Shown here piece after piece: positions 1 to 8,928 of a DNA stretch of 64,000 nt; the stretch's first letter is position 1, and every line of letters starts with the position of its first letter. A program made the position numbers and the translations under genes. Where the stretch lies: contig NZ_LFVY01000003.1 of the NCBI RefSeq assembly GCF_001050155.1, forward strand, positions 124,001-188,000, in the 5' to 3' direction. The notes under the pieces were generated by a model. The model ran no database searches. It worked only from the letters and a program-made list of their open reading frames with translations, and was not told where the DNA came from. This DNA is from Nitratireductor soli. GTDB lineage: Bacteria > Pseudomonadota > Alphaproteobacteria > Rhizobiales > Rhizobiaceae.

Positions 1-313
1 GCTCAACCCGCGCTTCATTGCCGGCCAGTTGCGCCACGGGCCGCGCGGGGCGGCCGAACTCACCGAGACGGTCGACCGGCTGATCGGCTTCGCCGAAACC
101 ACGAGCGCCGTCCCCGGTGCGCTGATCGAGGCCGTGTTCGACGCCTATCTGGGCGACGCCGCGGTGCGCGCCTTCCTGCTCGCCGAAAACCCGGCGGCCG
201 CCAACGCCATGGCCGAGCGTTTTGCCGCGGCGCGGCGGCGCGGCCTTTGGCACCCGCGCCGCAACTCCGTCGATGGCGATCTCGCCGCGCTGATCGCGGA
301 GGCGCTCGCATGA
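1..313 (+). CDS. cobN: CobN cobaltochelatase subunit, C-terminal fragment (cut by window start)
   Basis: The open frame runs in from base 2 and stops at 311-313. It encodes about 103 residues that match the extreme C-terminus of CobN, with a final GLWHPRRNS motif. CobN is the large subunit of the aerobic ATP-dependent cobaltochelatase (CobNST), which inserts cobalt into hydrogenobyrinate a,c-diamide. Most of the gene lies upstream of the window. The stop overlaps the cobG start (ATGA at 310-313), so the two genes are translationally coupled. Assignment rests on the C-terminal sequence and on the cob gene order that follows. Confidence 0.85.
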   Translation, partial: LNPRFIAGQLRHGPRGAAELTETVDRLIGFAETTSAVPGALIEAVFDAYLGDAAVRAFLLAENPAAANAMAERFAAARRRGLWHPRRNSVDGDLAALIAEALA

Positions 314-1527
314 CGATGCGGCGCGGCGCCTGCCCCACCCTTCTCCAGCCGATGCAAACCGGCGACGGGCTGCTGGTGCGCTTTGCGCCCGGCCCTGGCC
401 GGTTGACACCCGTGCGGCTGAGGGCCATCGGCCAGGCGGCGGAGCAGCATGGCAACGGCCTCGTCGAGATCACCTCGCGCGGCAAGCTGCAGGTCCGCGG
501 CCTGAGCGCGCAGAGCGCGCCATTGCTTGGCGAGCGAATTGTCCAACTGGACCTCGGCTTGGCCGATGGGCTTCAGGCGGAGGTCGGAGCGCTCGCCGGA
601 TCGGCGGCGGATGAAATCGCCGATCCCCTGCCGCTGGCAACCACGGTCGCGCAACTGGCCGCCGACAATGGCTTGACCCATGCGCTTGCGCCGAAAGTGT
701 CGGTCACGATCGACGGCGGCGGCGCGTTGCATCTGGCTGAGATCGGCGCGGACATCAAGATCGAGGCGATATCAGGCGCCCGCTGGCGGATCGGCATCGG
801 CGGCAACAGCGCCAAGGCACGTTGGCTTGGCCAGGGCGATGCGGCGCAAACGGCACGGACCGCCATCGTCATCCTCGGCCTGCTGGCCAACAAAGGCGCT
901 GCGATGCGTGTCCAGCACCTGCACGGCGATCTGCTGGACGGGCTTGCAGCGGATTTGGCGCCAACCGCGCCATTGCCGGCCTTTGATCACCCTTCGCCTG
1001 TCGGCGTCTTTCCCCTGCGCGACGGGAGCGAAGCATATGGCTTCGCCCTGCCCTTCGGCCAGGCGCGCGGCCAGGATCTGGCGGCCTTCGCCGAGGCGGC
1101 CATCGACGCCACCGAGATCAGGCTCGCGCCCGGCGGCGGGCTGCTTGTCCTCGGCCTGCCGGAAGATCAGGCACCAGCCTTGCGCGAAACCGCCAGGCGA
1201 CTGGACTTCATCGCCGATCCGACGGACACGCGCCTCTCCATCGTCGCTTGCGCCGGTGCGCCCTCTTGTGCGGCCGCGCTTTTCGACGCCAAGGCCGTGG
1301 GCCGTGACCTGGCCAGCTCGGGCCTGCTCGACGGGTCGCTGCGCGTGCATCTCGCCGCCTGCGCCAAGCTGTGCGCCCAGCCCGCCGGCCCAAAGATCAC
1401 CCTGATCGGCCGCAAACGCGGCTGCACGCTTGCCGCCGACAACGCCACACCCGCCGATGCGCTTGAAGCCTTTCTCGGCGAGCGCGGCGAAGCGCATCGC
1501 ACCACGCCCCGCCGAAAGAAAACCTGA
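310..1527 (+). CDS. cobG: CobG precorrin-3B synthase
   Basis: About 405 residues. CobG is the oxygen-dependent iron-sulfur monooxygenase of the aerobic B12 pathway: it hydroxylates precorrin-3A to precorrin-3B before ring contraction. The N-terminus has the nitrite/sulfite reductase ferredoxin-like half-domain (RRGACPTLLQPMQTGDG). Near residues 314-356 are two cysteine pairs, ACAGAPSC and CAKLC, as expected for the 4Fe-4S site. The frame is open back to 247, but the ATG at 310 is chosen because it overlaps the cobN stop. Presence of cobG marks the aerobic rather than the anaerobic route. It overlaps cobH by one base. Confidence 0.93.
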   Translation: MTMRRGACPTLLQPMQTGDGLLVRFAPGPGRLTPVRLRAIGQAAEQHGNGLVEITSRGKLQVRGLSAQSAPLLGERIVQLDLGLADGLQAEVGALAGSAADEIADPLPLATTVAQLAADNGLTHALAPKVSVTIDGGGALHLAEIGADIKIEAISGARWRIGIGGNSAKARWLGQGDAAQTARTAIVILGLLANKGAAMRVQHLHGDLLDGLAADLAPTAPLPAFDHPSPVGVFPLRDGSEAYGFALPFGQARGQDLAAFAEAAIDATEIRLAPGGGLLVLGLPEDQAPALRETARRLDFIADPTDTRLSIVACAGAPSCAAALFDAKAVGRDLASSGLLDGSLRVHLAACAKLCAQPAGPKITLIGRKRGCTLAADNATPADALEAFLGERGEAHRTTPRRKKT

Positions 1528-2159
1528 TGCCCCAGACCGACTACATACGCGACGGCAATGCCATATATGAGCAGTCCTTCGCCATCATCCGCGCCGAGGC
1601 AGACCTTGCCCGCTTCTCCGAGGAGGAGGCCGATGTGGCGGTGCGCATGATCCACGCCTGCGGACTGGTCGAGGCAGCGCGGCATTTCGTCTTCTCGCCC
1701 GGTTTCGTGGGAGCGGCGCGCAGCGCGTTGAAAGCCGGCGCGCCGATCCTGTGTGACGCGGAGATGGTGGCGCGCGGCGTGACGCGGACCCGCCTGCCCG
1801 CCGAAAACGATGTGATCTGCACCCTGCGCGATCCGCGCACCGCGGTGCTGGCCGAGGAGATCGGCAACACGCGTTCGGCGGCGGCGCTGGAATTGTGGGA
1901 CGAACGGCTGGAGGGCGCGCTGGTCGCCATCGGCAATGCGCCGACGGCCTTGTTCCACCTGCTCGACATGCTCAACGCCGGCGCGCCAAAACCCGCCGCC
2001 ATCATCGGCATGCCGGTCGGCTTCGTCGGCGCGATGGAATCGAAGGAGGCATTGGCCGAAAGCGGCCTCGGCATCCCGTTCGCCATCGTCCGCGGACGCA
2101 TGGGCGGCAGCGCCATGACCGCCGCCGCCGTCAACGCATTGGCGAGGGCCGGCCTATGA
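1527..2159 (+). CDS. cobH: CobH precorrin-8X methylmutase
   Basis: 210 residues, the usual length of the family. CobH moves the C-11 methyl group of precorrin-8X to C-12, giving hydrogenobyrinate. The catalytic histidine is visible in MIHACGLVE (His43), and the C-terminal half has the conserved GAPKPAAIIGMPVGFVGA and ESKEAL stretches. The start ATG shares one base with the cobG stop (TGATG). The stop overlaps the cobI start (ATGA at 2156-2159). There is no gap for independent regulation, so it is read as part of the cob operon. Confidence 0.95.
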   Translation: MPQTDYIRDGNAIYEQSFAIIRAEADLARFSEEEADVAVRMIHACGLVEAARHFVFSPGFVGAARSALKAGAPILCDAEMVARGVTRTRLPAENDVICTLRDPRTAVLAEEIGNTRSAAALELWDERLEGALVAIGNAPTALFHLLDMLNAGAPKPAAIIGMPVGFVGAMESKEALAESGLGIPFAIVRGRMGGSAMTAAAVNALARAGL

Positions 2160-2896
2160 AGGGAACCCTGATCGGCGTCGGCACCGGCCCCGGCGACCCG
2201 GAACTCCTGACCGTAAAGGCCCTGCGTGTGCTGCAGAATGCCGACGTGGTGGCGCATTTCGCCAAGCGCGGCCGCAAAGGCAATGCGCGCCGCACGGTCG
2301 AAAGCCTGCTGAAACCATCGGTCGTCGAACTGCCGCTCGACTATCCCGTCACCACCGAGATCGACAAGGCAGATAGTGACTATATCGACGCCATACAGGG
2401 CTTCTACGCGGAGGCGGCGGCGCGCGTCGAAAGCCATCTGCGCGAAGGCCGCGACGTGGCCGTGCTCAGCGAGGGCGACCCGCTGTTCTACGGTTCCTAC
2501 ATGCACCTGCATGTGCGGCTGGCGCCGCGCTATCCGACGCGGGTCATTCCCGGCATCACCGCCATGTCCGGCTGCTGGTCGCAGGCTGGCCTGCCCATCG
2601 TCCAGGGCGACGACGTTTTGAGCGTCCTGCCCGGCACGTTGGCGGAAGCGGAACTCATCCGCCGGTTATCCGACACGGAAGGTTTCGTCATCATGAAGGT
2701 CGGCCGCAATCTGGCGAAGATCCGCCGGGCGCTGGCCGCTGCCGGTAAGCTCGACGGTGCCGTCTATGTGGAGCGCGGCACGATGGACGACACGCGAACG
2801 CAGAGGCTCGCCGAGAAACAGGACGACGAGGCGCCCTACTTCTCGCTTGTCCTGGGTCCGGGCTGGCAGGCCAGACTGCGCGAGGCTGTGGCATGA
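2156..2896 (+). CDS. cobI: CobI precorrin-2 C20-methyltransferase
   Basis: 246 residues, tetrapyrrole methylase fold. It transfers a methyl group from S-adenosylmethionine to C-20 of precorrin-2, forming precorrin-3A, the substrate of CobG. Visible signatures are the N-terminal GVGTGPGDPELLT loop, the SEGDPLFYGSY motif near residue 105 and PGITAMSGCWSQAG in the middle. The frame is open further upstream, but the ATG at 2156 overlaps the cobH stop and starts exactly at the conserved N-terminus (MKGTLIGVG). It overlaps cobJ by four bases. Confidence 0.95.
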   Translation: MKGTLIGVGTGPGDPELLTVKALRVLQNADVVAHFAKRGRKGNARRTVESLLKPSVVELPLDYPVTTEIDKADSDYIDAIQGFYAEAAARVESHLREGRDVAVLSEGDPLFYGSYMHLHVRLAPRYPTRVIPGITAMSGCWSQAGLPIVQGDDVLSVLPGTLAEAELIRRLSDTEGFVIMKVGRNLAKIRRALAAAGKLDGAVYVERGTMDDTRTQRLAEKQDDEAPYFSLVLGPGWQARLREAVA

Positions 2897-3657
2897 GCGG
2901 ACGCCTGGCGATCATCGGAACGGGGCCTGGCAACGCGGCGCAGACGACGCCGCAGGCGCGCGCGGCGATCGCCGCGGCGACCGATTTCTTCGGCTACGCG
3001 CCCTATCTCGACCGGCTCGACCTGAACGACCGGCAGGTGCGCCACGCTTCCGACAATCGCGAGGAACTGGCGCGCGCGCGCGCAGCGCTGGAAATGGCCG
3101 CGTCCGGCCGAAACGTCGCCGTGGTCTCCGGCGGCGATGCCGGCGTTTTCGCCATGGCCGCCGCCGTCTGCGAGGCCATCGAGCATGGGCCCATGGAATG
3201 GCGCGCGCTCGACCTGGAAATCATTCCCGGCATCACCGCCATGCTGGCGGTGGCCGCGCGCGGCGGCGCGCCGCTGGGACACGATTTTTGCGCCATCTCG
3301 CTTTCCGACAATCTCAAGCCATGGGAACTGATCGAGGAGCGGCTTACCGCCGCCGCCGGCGCCGGTTTCGTCATCGCGCTCTACAATCCGATCAGCCGCG
3401 CCCGCCCCTGGCAGCTCGGCCGGGCGCTGGAACTGCTGCGCGGCATCCTGCCCGCTTCAACCCCCATCGTCTTCGGCCGCGCCGCCGGCCGGGCAGACGA
3501 GCGCATGGCGATCGTGCCGCTCGAGAACGCACGATCGGACATGGCCGACATGGCGACCTGCGTCATCATCGGCTCGCCGGAAACGCGCGTCATCGAACGC
3601 GCCGGCCTGCCGCCGCTGGTCTATGCGCCACGCTTTTCGGAAAGGCCGGAGAAATGA
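2893..3657 (+). CDS. cobJ: CobJ precorrin-3B C17-methyltransferase
   Basis: 254 residues. CobJ methylates C-17 of precorrin-3B and drives the ring contraction that gives precorrin-4. It has the methylase GTGPGNAAQTT loop at the N-terminus, VVSGGDAGVFAMA near residue 80 and PGITAMLAVAARGGAP. The C-terminus carries the family's FGRAAGRADERM and GSPETRV motifs. Its last 37 bases run antisense to the 3' end of cobK, a convergent overlap that could couple the two mRNAs. It lies directly after cobI in the operon. Confidence 0.95.
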   Translation: MSGRLAIIGTGPGNAAQTTPQARAAIAAATDFFGYAPYLDRLDLNDRQVRHASDNREELARARAALEMAASGRNVAVVSGGDAGVFAMAAAVCEAIEHGPMEWRALDLEIIPGITAMLAVAARGGAPLGHDFCAISLSDNLKPWELIEERLTAAAGAGFVIALYNPISRARPWQLGRALELLRGILPASTPIVFGRAAGRADERMAIVPLENARSDMADMATCVIIGSPETRVIERAGLPPLVYAPRFSERPEK

Positions 3658-4394
3658 CGGTCGATCAGCCGCGTCGCCTCCTCGACACTTGCAACCGTGG
3701 CGACGCCGGTCGGCTTCGGCCGGTCGATCATGATCACCGGCAGGCCGAGCGCACGGGCGGCAGCGATCTTGGCGTAGGTCGCCCCGCCGCCGCTGTTCTT
3801 GGCAATGACGATGTCGCAGCGATGCTGCCGCAGCAGCGCAATCTCGTCACCCTCGGAAAACGGCCCGCGCGCCAGGATGCACGCTGCATCGGGCGGCATA
3901 TGGCCAGGCTCGACGGATTCGACGCTGCGCACCACATAATGATGCTGCGGCGCGCCGGCGAAGATGCCCACTTCCTGCCGGCCAATGGCCAGGAACACGC
4001 GGCGCGGCCTGTCGCCCAGCATCCGCGCCGCCTCGGCCATGCCGGCGACGATCCGCCAGTCGTCACCGGCGACCGGCTGCCAGGCCGGGCGCATCAGCGT
4101 GATCAGCGCAATCCCTGTCTCCGCGACGGCCTGCGCCGCGTTGCGCGCCATGCGCGCGGCGAAGGGATGCGTGGCGTCGATCAGCAGGTCGATACCCTCG
4201 CTTTGCAAGTACCGGGCGAGCCCGTCCGGCCCGCCGAAGCCGCCGATGCGCATCTCCCCCGCCAACGCCTGCGGTGCGCTGGTGCGGCCGGCGAGCGACG
4301 TGACGACACGCACGTCGCCGCGCCCGGCCAGGCTTTCCGCCAGGCGTCGCGCCTCGCCTGTTCCGCCGAGTATCAGGATCTGGATGGTCATCAT
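3621..4394 (-). CDS. cobK: CobK precorrin-6A reductase
   Basis: 257 residues from ATG 4394 (an adjacent ATG at 4391 is equally possible). CobK reduces precorrin-6A to precorrin-6B with NADPH. The N-terminus has a nucleotide-binding loop, ILGGTGEARRLAESL, and the C-terminal half has VIAKNSGGGATYAKI, a strongly conserved CobK/CbiJ signature. It is the only cob gene here on the minus strand. It overlaps cobJ at its 3' end and its start codon overlaps the putative upstream ATG of cobL on the other strand. This flipped placement between cobJ and cobL is also known from other rhizobial cob clusters. Confidence 0.95.
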   Translation of the reverse strand: MMTIQILILGGTGEARRLAESLAGRGDVRVVTSLAGRTSAPQALAGEMRIGGFGGPDGLARYLQSEGIDLLIDATHPFAARMARNAAQAVAETGIALITLMRPAWQPVAGDDWRIVAGMAEAARMLGDRPRRVFLAIGRQEVGIFAGAPQHHYVVRSVESVEPGHMPPDAACILARGPFSEGDEIALLRQHRCDIVIAKNSGGGATYAKIAAARALGLPVIMIDRPKPTGVATVASVEEATRLIDRHFSGLSEKRGA

Positions 4395-5697
4395 GCCTTT
4401 TAGAGCATTTTGCAGTCAGGTGGAATCACCTAACGTCCGCATAAATGCGGAAAAACAGAGAGATAGACCGGATCCACGAGACGCGCAAAGCGCCGTCTGG
4501 CTGACCATTGTCGGCATAGGCGAGGATGGCATTGCCGGTTTGAACACCGCCGCACGAGAGGCGATCGGCAAGGCCGAATTCGTCTTCGGCGGACGCCGCC
4601 ACCTGGCGCTGGCCGAAACCCTCATCGCCGGCGAAACGTGCCCCTGGCCATCGCCGTTCCAGAAGGCCGTCGATGCCGTTGCGGCCCTGCGCGGCCGCGC
4701 CGTCTGCGTGCTCGCCTCGGGCGATCCGTTCCATTTCGGCGTCGGCGCGACGTTGGCGCGGCGGATCGATGCCTGCGAGATGCGCGTCTTCACCGCACCC
4801 TCCGCCTTCAGCCTCGCCGCCGCCCGGCTCGGCTGGCCGGTGCAGGCGGTGGAGACGATCTCCCTGCATGGCCGGCCCATCGCGCTGATCCGCGCCGTGC
4901 TGCATCCGGGCTGCCGCATCATCGCGCTGACCTCCGACGGCAAGGCGCCGGCGCAGATCGCCGCGCTGCTTGGCGCCGACGGGTTCGGCAGCTCGCCCTT
5001 CCATGTGCTGGAAGGACTGGGCGGGCCGCGCGAACGCCACATGAAACTGACCGCCGAAACCGTCGAGGACCGGGTCTTCGACGACCTCAATGTCATTGCC
5101 GTCGAGGTCGCCGCCGCGCCGGACGCCCGCATCCTGCCGCTCGGCACGGGCCTCGACGAGGCGCTGTTCGAACATGACGGGCAGATCACCAAACCGGAAG
5201 TGCGCGCCGTGACCCTTGCCGCATTGCAACCCAGGCGCGGCCAGCTCCTGTGGGACATCGGCGCGGGCTCGGGCTCGATCTCCATCGAGTGGCTGCGCCA
5301 GCACGGCTCGCTCTCGGCCATCGCCGTCGAGGCTGACGCGACGCGCGCCGAACGCATTCGCCGCAACGCCGAAAACTTCGGCGCGCCCGATCTGCGTGTG
5401 GTGAGCGGAAGTGCGCCCGAGGCGCTCGGCGATCTGCCGGCGCCCGACGCGATCTTCATCGGCGGTGGCGGCAGCGCGCCGGGCGTGATGGATGCCGCCA
5501 TCGACGCGCTTGCCCCTGGGGGGCGACTGGTCGCCAACGCGGTGACGCTGGAAATGCAGGCTGTCCTGCTCGATCGTCATGCCCGGCTGGGCGGCGACCT
5601 GATCGAGATCGCCATTGCCCGTGCCGCGCCCGTCGGCGGCATGACGACGCTGCGGCCGGCCCTGCCTGTTCTCCAATGGCGCTGGAGCAAGCCATGA
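4393..5697 (+). CDS. cobL: CobL precorrin-6B C5,15-methyltransferase (decarboxylating), start uncertain
   Basis: CobL methylates C-5 and C-15 of precorrin-6B and decarboxylates the C-12 acetate, giving precorrin-8X. The recognisable protein begins at about 4498 ([11 protein letters not shown]). The N-terminal methylase half has [12 protein letters not shown]. The C-terminal half has its own AdoMet site, [16 protein letters not shown], near residue 287. The only in-frame ATG is at 4393, and reading from there translates a dispersed 59-bp repeat (4408-4466) into the N-terminus. True initiation may use a non-ATG codon near the conserved start. The stop overlaps the next gene by ATGA. Confidence 0.88.
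   Translation: MPFRAFCSQVESPNVRINAEKQRDRPDPRDAQSAVWLTIVGIGEDGIAGLNTAAREAIGKAEFVFGGRRHLALAETLIAGETCPWPSPFQKAVDAVAALRGRAVCVLASGDPFHFGVGATLARRIDACEMRVFTAPSAFSLAAARLGWPVQAVETISLHGRPIALIRAVLHPGCRIIALTSDGKAPAQIAALLGADGFGSSPFHVLEGLGGPRERHMKLTAETVEDRVFDDLNVIAVEVAAAPDARILPLGTGLDEALFEHDGQITKPEVRAVTLAALQPRRGQLLWDIGAGSGSISIEWLRQHGSLSAIAVEADATRAERIRRNAENFGAPDLRVVSGSAPEALGDLPAPDAIFIGGGGSAPGVMDAAIDALAPGGRLVANAVTLEMQAVLLDRHARLGGDLIEIAIARAAPVGGMTTLRPALPVLQWRWSKP
4408..4466. repeat. Dispersed 59-bp intergenic repeat, copy 1
   Basis: Begins TTTTGCAGTCAGGTGG and holds two small inverted repeats: AGGTGGAATCACCT and the hairpin CCGCATAAATGCGG. A close relative lies at 42151-42208, same orientation, with a perfect palindrome in the first hairpin. 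The copy sits between the cobK start and the conserved start of cobL, so it replaces whatever leader cobL once had. It resembles the short palindromic intergenic repeats common in rhizobial genomes. Confidence 0.8.
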
Positions 5698-6080
5698 TCT
5701 GCGCGGGGCTCGGCAGCAGGAGCGGTGTGTCGCGGGACGCGGTCCTGGCAGCGCTCGACGCCGCGCTGGCGCGTCACCATCTCGACCGCGCCGCCCTCGA
5801 TGCGCTGGCAACGGTGCCGCGCAAGCAGGACGAGACCGGCCTCCACGCCGCGGCAAGCCATCTTGGCCTTCCGCTGGTCGTCGCCGCGCAAGGCGCATTG
5901 CGGGACGCCAGGCCACGCTGTCTGACCACCTCCAAGGCATCGTTCCTGGCCACCCGCACCAATTCCGCCTCCGAAGCCGCGGCGCTTGCCGTTTGCGGCG
6001 CGCAAAGCCGCCTGCTCGGACCGAGGCTCACGCTAAACGGCGTCACCTGCGCCATCGCCACAACCGGAAACCAACCATGA
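5694..6080 (+). CDS. cobE: CobE / CbiG C-terminal-type cobalamin biosynthesis protein
   Basis: 128 residues from ATG 5694, which overlaps the cobL stop (ATGA). The sequence matches the CobE/CbiG C-terminal domain family: [15 protein letters not shown] at the start, [16 protein letters not shown] in the middle, and a C-terminal [19 protein letters not shown] stretch. In aerobic cob operons this small protein sits between cobL and cobM. It is needed for B12 synthesis, and a role in binding or handling intermediates after CobJ has been suggested. It is four-base coupled to cobM. The family call is firm, the exact role less so. Confidence 0.85.
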   Translation: MICAGLGSRSGVSRDAVLAALDAALARHHLDRAALDALATVPRKQDETGLHAAASHLGLPLVVAAQGALRDARPRCLTTSKASFLATRTNSASEAAALAVCGAQSRLLGPRLTLNGVTCAIATTGNQP

Positions 6081-6841
6081 CCGTCCATTTCATCGGCGCC
6101 GGACCGGGCGCCGCCGACCTCATCACCGTGCGCGGGCGCGATCTCATCGCCCGCTGCCCGGTCTGCCTCTATGCCGGCTCGCTGGTGCCGCCGGAGCTTC
6201 TGGCGCATTGCCCGGAGGGCGCGCGCATCGTCAACACCGCACCCATGTCGCTCGAGGAGATCGAAGCCGAGTTTCTGGCCGCCCATGAGGCAGGGCATAA
6301 CATCGCCCGCCTCCATTCGGGCGACCTGTCCGTGTGGAGCGCGGTTGCCGAACAGATGCGCCGCCTCGACCGGCTCGGCATTCCCTATACGCTGACGCCC
6401 GGCGTGCCGTCCTTCTCGGCCGCCGCCGCCGCACTGGGGCGCGAACTGACCATTCCCGAAGTGGCGCAGAGCCTGGTGCTGACGCGCATCTCCGGCCGCG
6501 CCTCGAAAATGCCGGCGGGCGAAACCCTGCCGGGCTTCGCCGCCACGGGTGCAACGCTCGCCATCCATCTGGCGATCCACGCGCTCGACCGGGTCGTCGC
6601 CGAACTGACCCCGTTCTACGGCGAGAACTGCCCCGTCGCCATCGTCGTGCGCGCCACCTGGCCGGACGAGCGCATCATGCGCGGCACGCTCGGCACGATC
6701 GAGGCGCAGGTGGCAAAGGACCCCATCGACCGCACCGCGCTGATCTTCGTCGGCCCCGGCCTGACGGCTGAGGATTTCCGCGAAAGCGCCCTCTACAGTG
6801 CCGATTATCAACGCCGTTTCCGGGGGCGCGAAGGCCTATGA
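6077..6841 (+). CDS. cobM: CobM precorrin-4 C11-methyltransferase
   Basis: 254 residues. It methylates C-11 of precorrin-4 to give precorrin-5. Family signatures: [20 protein letters not shown] at the N-terminus, [11 protein letters not shown], the [10 protein letters not shown] loop and [15 protein letters not shown]. The ATG at 6077 overlaps the cobE stop and is favoured over the more upstream in-frame starts, which would run through cobE. It overlaps cobA by ATGA at 6838-6841. Confidence 0.95.
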   Translation: MTVHFIGAGPGAADLITVRGRDLIARCPVCLYAGSLVPPELLAHCPEGARIVNTAPMSLEEIEAEFLAAHEAGHNIARLHSGDLSVWSAVAEQMRRLDRLGIPYTLTPGVPSFSAAAAALGRELTIPEVAQSLVLTRISGRASKMPAGETLPGFAATGATLAIHLAIHALDRVVAELTPFYGENCPVAIVVRATWPDERIMRGTLGTIEAQVAKDPIDRTALIFVGPGLTAEDFRESALYSADYQRRFRGREGL

Positions 6842-7614
6842 ACACAGTGGACGCGCTGACCAGGCTCGGCTTTGAGCCGGCAAAGTTCGAACCCGGCCAT
6901 GTGTGGCTTGCCGGCGCCGGTCCGGGGGGCCTCGCCTGCCTGACGCTCGGCGTGCTGGCCGCACTTAGCGAGGCCGACAGCGTCGTCTATGACGCCCTGG
7001 TCGACCCGGCCGTGCTGAAGGCCGCCCCACAGGCCACGCATCACTATGTCGGCAAACGCGCCGGCCAGCCCTCGACAAGCCAGGACGACATCAACCGCCT
7101 GCTGGTCGACGAGGCGAAGGCCGGCCGGCGTGTGCTGCGGCTGAAGGGCGGCGACCCGAACATGTTCGGACGCGGCGGCGAGGAAGCCTTCGTGTTGGCC
7201 CGCGCCGGCATCCCCTTCCGCTTCCTGCCGGGCATCACATCGGCGGTCGGCGCGCTTGCCGATGCCGGCATCCCCGCCACCATGCGTGGCGTCAACAAGG
7301 CCATCGTCTTCGCCACCGGACACGCCGCCGGCACGCCGGACGATCTCGATTGGGCAGCCCTTGCCAGGACCGGCCAGCCCATCGTCGTCTACATGGGCAT
7401 GCACAAATTGCCGCTGATCGTCGACGCGCTCACCGGCGGCGGGCTTGCCGCCGAAACGCCGGCCGCCCTGATCATGGACGCGACCACGCCGCGCGAGCGC
7501 ATTCTCGTCGCCGATCTCGGCAGCCTGGTCGCCGAGGCAGAGCGCCAAGGCTTCGGCTCGCCGGCCATCATCGTCATCGGCGGCATCGTCGCGCTTCGCG
7601 AGCAGCTTCGATGA
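6838..7614 (+). CDS. cobA: CobA uroporphyrinogen-III C-methyltransferase (SUMT)
   Basis: 258 residues. CobA adds methyl groups to C-2 and C-7 of uroporphyrinogen III to give precorrin-2, the entry step into the corrin branch (and siroheme). It shows [11 protein letters not shown] near residue 26, [10 protein letters not shown], and the typical SUMT block [16 protein letters not shown] near residue 101, then [16 protein letters not shown]. There is no CysG-type dehydrogenase or ferrochelatase domain, so it is the stand-alone B12-type enzyme. It overlaps both neighbours by four bases. Confidence 0.95.
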   Translation: MNTVDALTRLGFEPAKFEPGHVWLAGAGPGGLACLTLGVLAALSEADSVVYDALVDPAVLKAAPQATHHYVGKRAGQPSTSQDDINRLLVDEAKAGRRVLRLKGGDPNMFGRGGEEAFVLARAGIPFRFLPGITSAVGALADAGIPATMRGVNKAIVFATGHAAGTPDDLDWAALARTGQPIVVYMGMHKLPLIVDALTGGGLAAETPAALIMDATTPRERILVADLGSLVAEAERQGFGSPAIIVIGGIVALREQLR

Positions 7615-8924
7615 GCGCCCGCGCCCTGATCATCGGTGCGGCGCGCTCGGGCTCCGGCAAGACCAGCGTCACCATCGGCCTGATGCGCGCCTTGAAACGA
7701 CGCGGGCTCGCCGTCCACGGGGCGAAATCCGGCCCCGACTATATCGATCCTGGCTTCCACACCGCCGCCACCGGCCGTCCCGGCGTCAATCTCGACAGCT
7801 GGGCGATGCATCCCGACCTTCTGGCGCATCTCGCCGGCAGGCAGGCGGCGGATGCCGACATGCTGCTCATCGAAAGCGCCATGGGCTTGTTCGACGGCAT
7901 CGTTTCGGAGCCGGGACGATCTGGTGCTGCGGCCGACATTGCCCGTCTCTATGGCGTGCCATGTCTGGTCGTCCTGGACGTGTCCGGCCAATCGCAGACA
8001 GCAGCCGCTCTGGCCAAGGGTTTTACCGCCTACGATCCACGCGTAAACATCGCCGGCGTCGTGCTCAACCAGGTGGCCAGCGCCCGGCACGAGGCCATGG
8101 CGCGCGACGCCATCGAGGCGATCGGCATCAAGGTGCTGGGCGCGGTGCACCGCAATCCGGACATGGCCCTGCCCGAGCGGCATCTGGGCCTGGTGCAGGC
8201 CAGCGAGCATAGTGCGCTCGAAGCCTTCATCGAGCGGCTCGCCGACGTGATGGAACGATCCATCGATCTCGACGCGGTGCTTGCGGCATCGGCACCGCTT
8301 GACGCGCCCGGCGGCACGCTACGGCACATGCTGCCGCCGCCCGGCCAGCGCATCGCCATCGCCCAGGATCGCGCCTTCAGCTTCGTCTATCCGCATGTGG
8401 CCGCCCATTGGCGGGCGGCGGGTGCCGCGCTTGTGCCCTTCTCGCCGCTCGCCGACGAGGGACCGGACGCTTCCGCCGATGCCTGCTGGCTGCCCGGCGG
8501 CTATCCGGAGCTGCACGCAGCGCAACTCGCCAATGCCGAGAATTTCCGCGCCCGCATGCGCGCCTTCGCCGAAACCCGGCCGGTGCATGGCGAGTGCGGC
8601 GGCTTCATGGTTCTCGGCGGCGCGCTGGAGGATGCCGACGGCATCACCCATCCCATGCTCGGCCTGCTCGGCCACGTGACCAGTTATGCCAAGCGCAAGA
8701 TGAATCTCGGCTACCGGCAGGCGCGGCTCCTTGCCGATTGCCCCATCGGCCAGGCCGGCGAAACGATCCGCGGCCACGAGTTTCACTATTCGCGGCTGAT
8801 CGAACCCGGCGCCGACGAACCGCTTGCGGAACTCGCCGACGGTCAGGGCCGCGCGCTCGGTGCCGCCGGCGCAAGGCGTGGCCACGTGACCGGCACGTAT
8901 TTCCACGCCATCGCGCGGGGATGA
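7611..8924 (+). CDS. cobB: CobB hydrogenobyrinic acid a,c-diamide synthase
   Basis: 437 residues from ATG 7611, which overlaps the cobA stop. It amidates the a and c side chains of hydrogenobyrinate with glutamine and ATP, making the substrate for CobNST. The N-terminal ATPase domain has the P-loop GAARSGSGKTSVT at residues 8-20 and GAKSGPDYIDPGFH. The C-terminal class I amidotransferase domain has the nucleophile in GECGGFMVLGGALED. A four-base gap separates it from cobV. Confidence 0.95.
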   Translation: MSARALIIGAARSGSGKTSVTIGLMRALKRRGLAVHGAKSGPDYIDPGFHTAATGRPGVNLDSWAMHPDLLAHLAGRQAADADMLLIESAMGLFDGIVSEPGRSGAAADIARLYGVPCLVVLDVSGQSQTAAALAKGFTAYDPRVNIAGVVLNQVASARHEAMARDAIEAIGIKVLGAVHRNPDMALPERHLGLVQASEHSALEAFIERLADVMERSIDLDAVLAASAPLDAPGGTLRHMLPPPGQRIAIAQDRAFSFVYPHVAAHWRAAGAALVPFSPLADEGPDASADACWLPGGYPELHAAQLANAENFRARMRAFAETRPVHGECGGFMVLGGALEDADGITHPMLGLLGHVTSYAKRKMNLGYRQARLLADCPIGQAGETIRGHEFHYSRLIEPGADEPLAELADGQGRALGAAGARRGHVTGTYFHAIARG

Positions 8925-8928
8925 GGCG

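Noticed and set aside
1-310. Cobalamin riboswitch for the cob operon
   Set aside because: The window starts inside cobN, so any leader lies upstream; no riboswitch-like leader is seen within the operon either.
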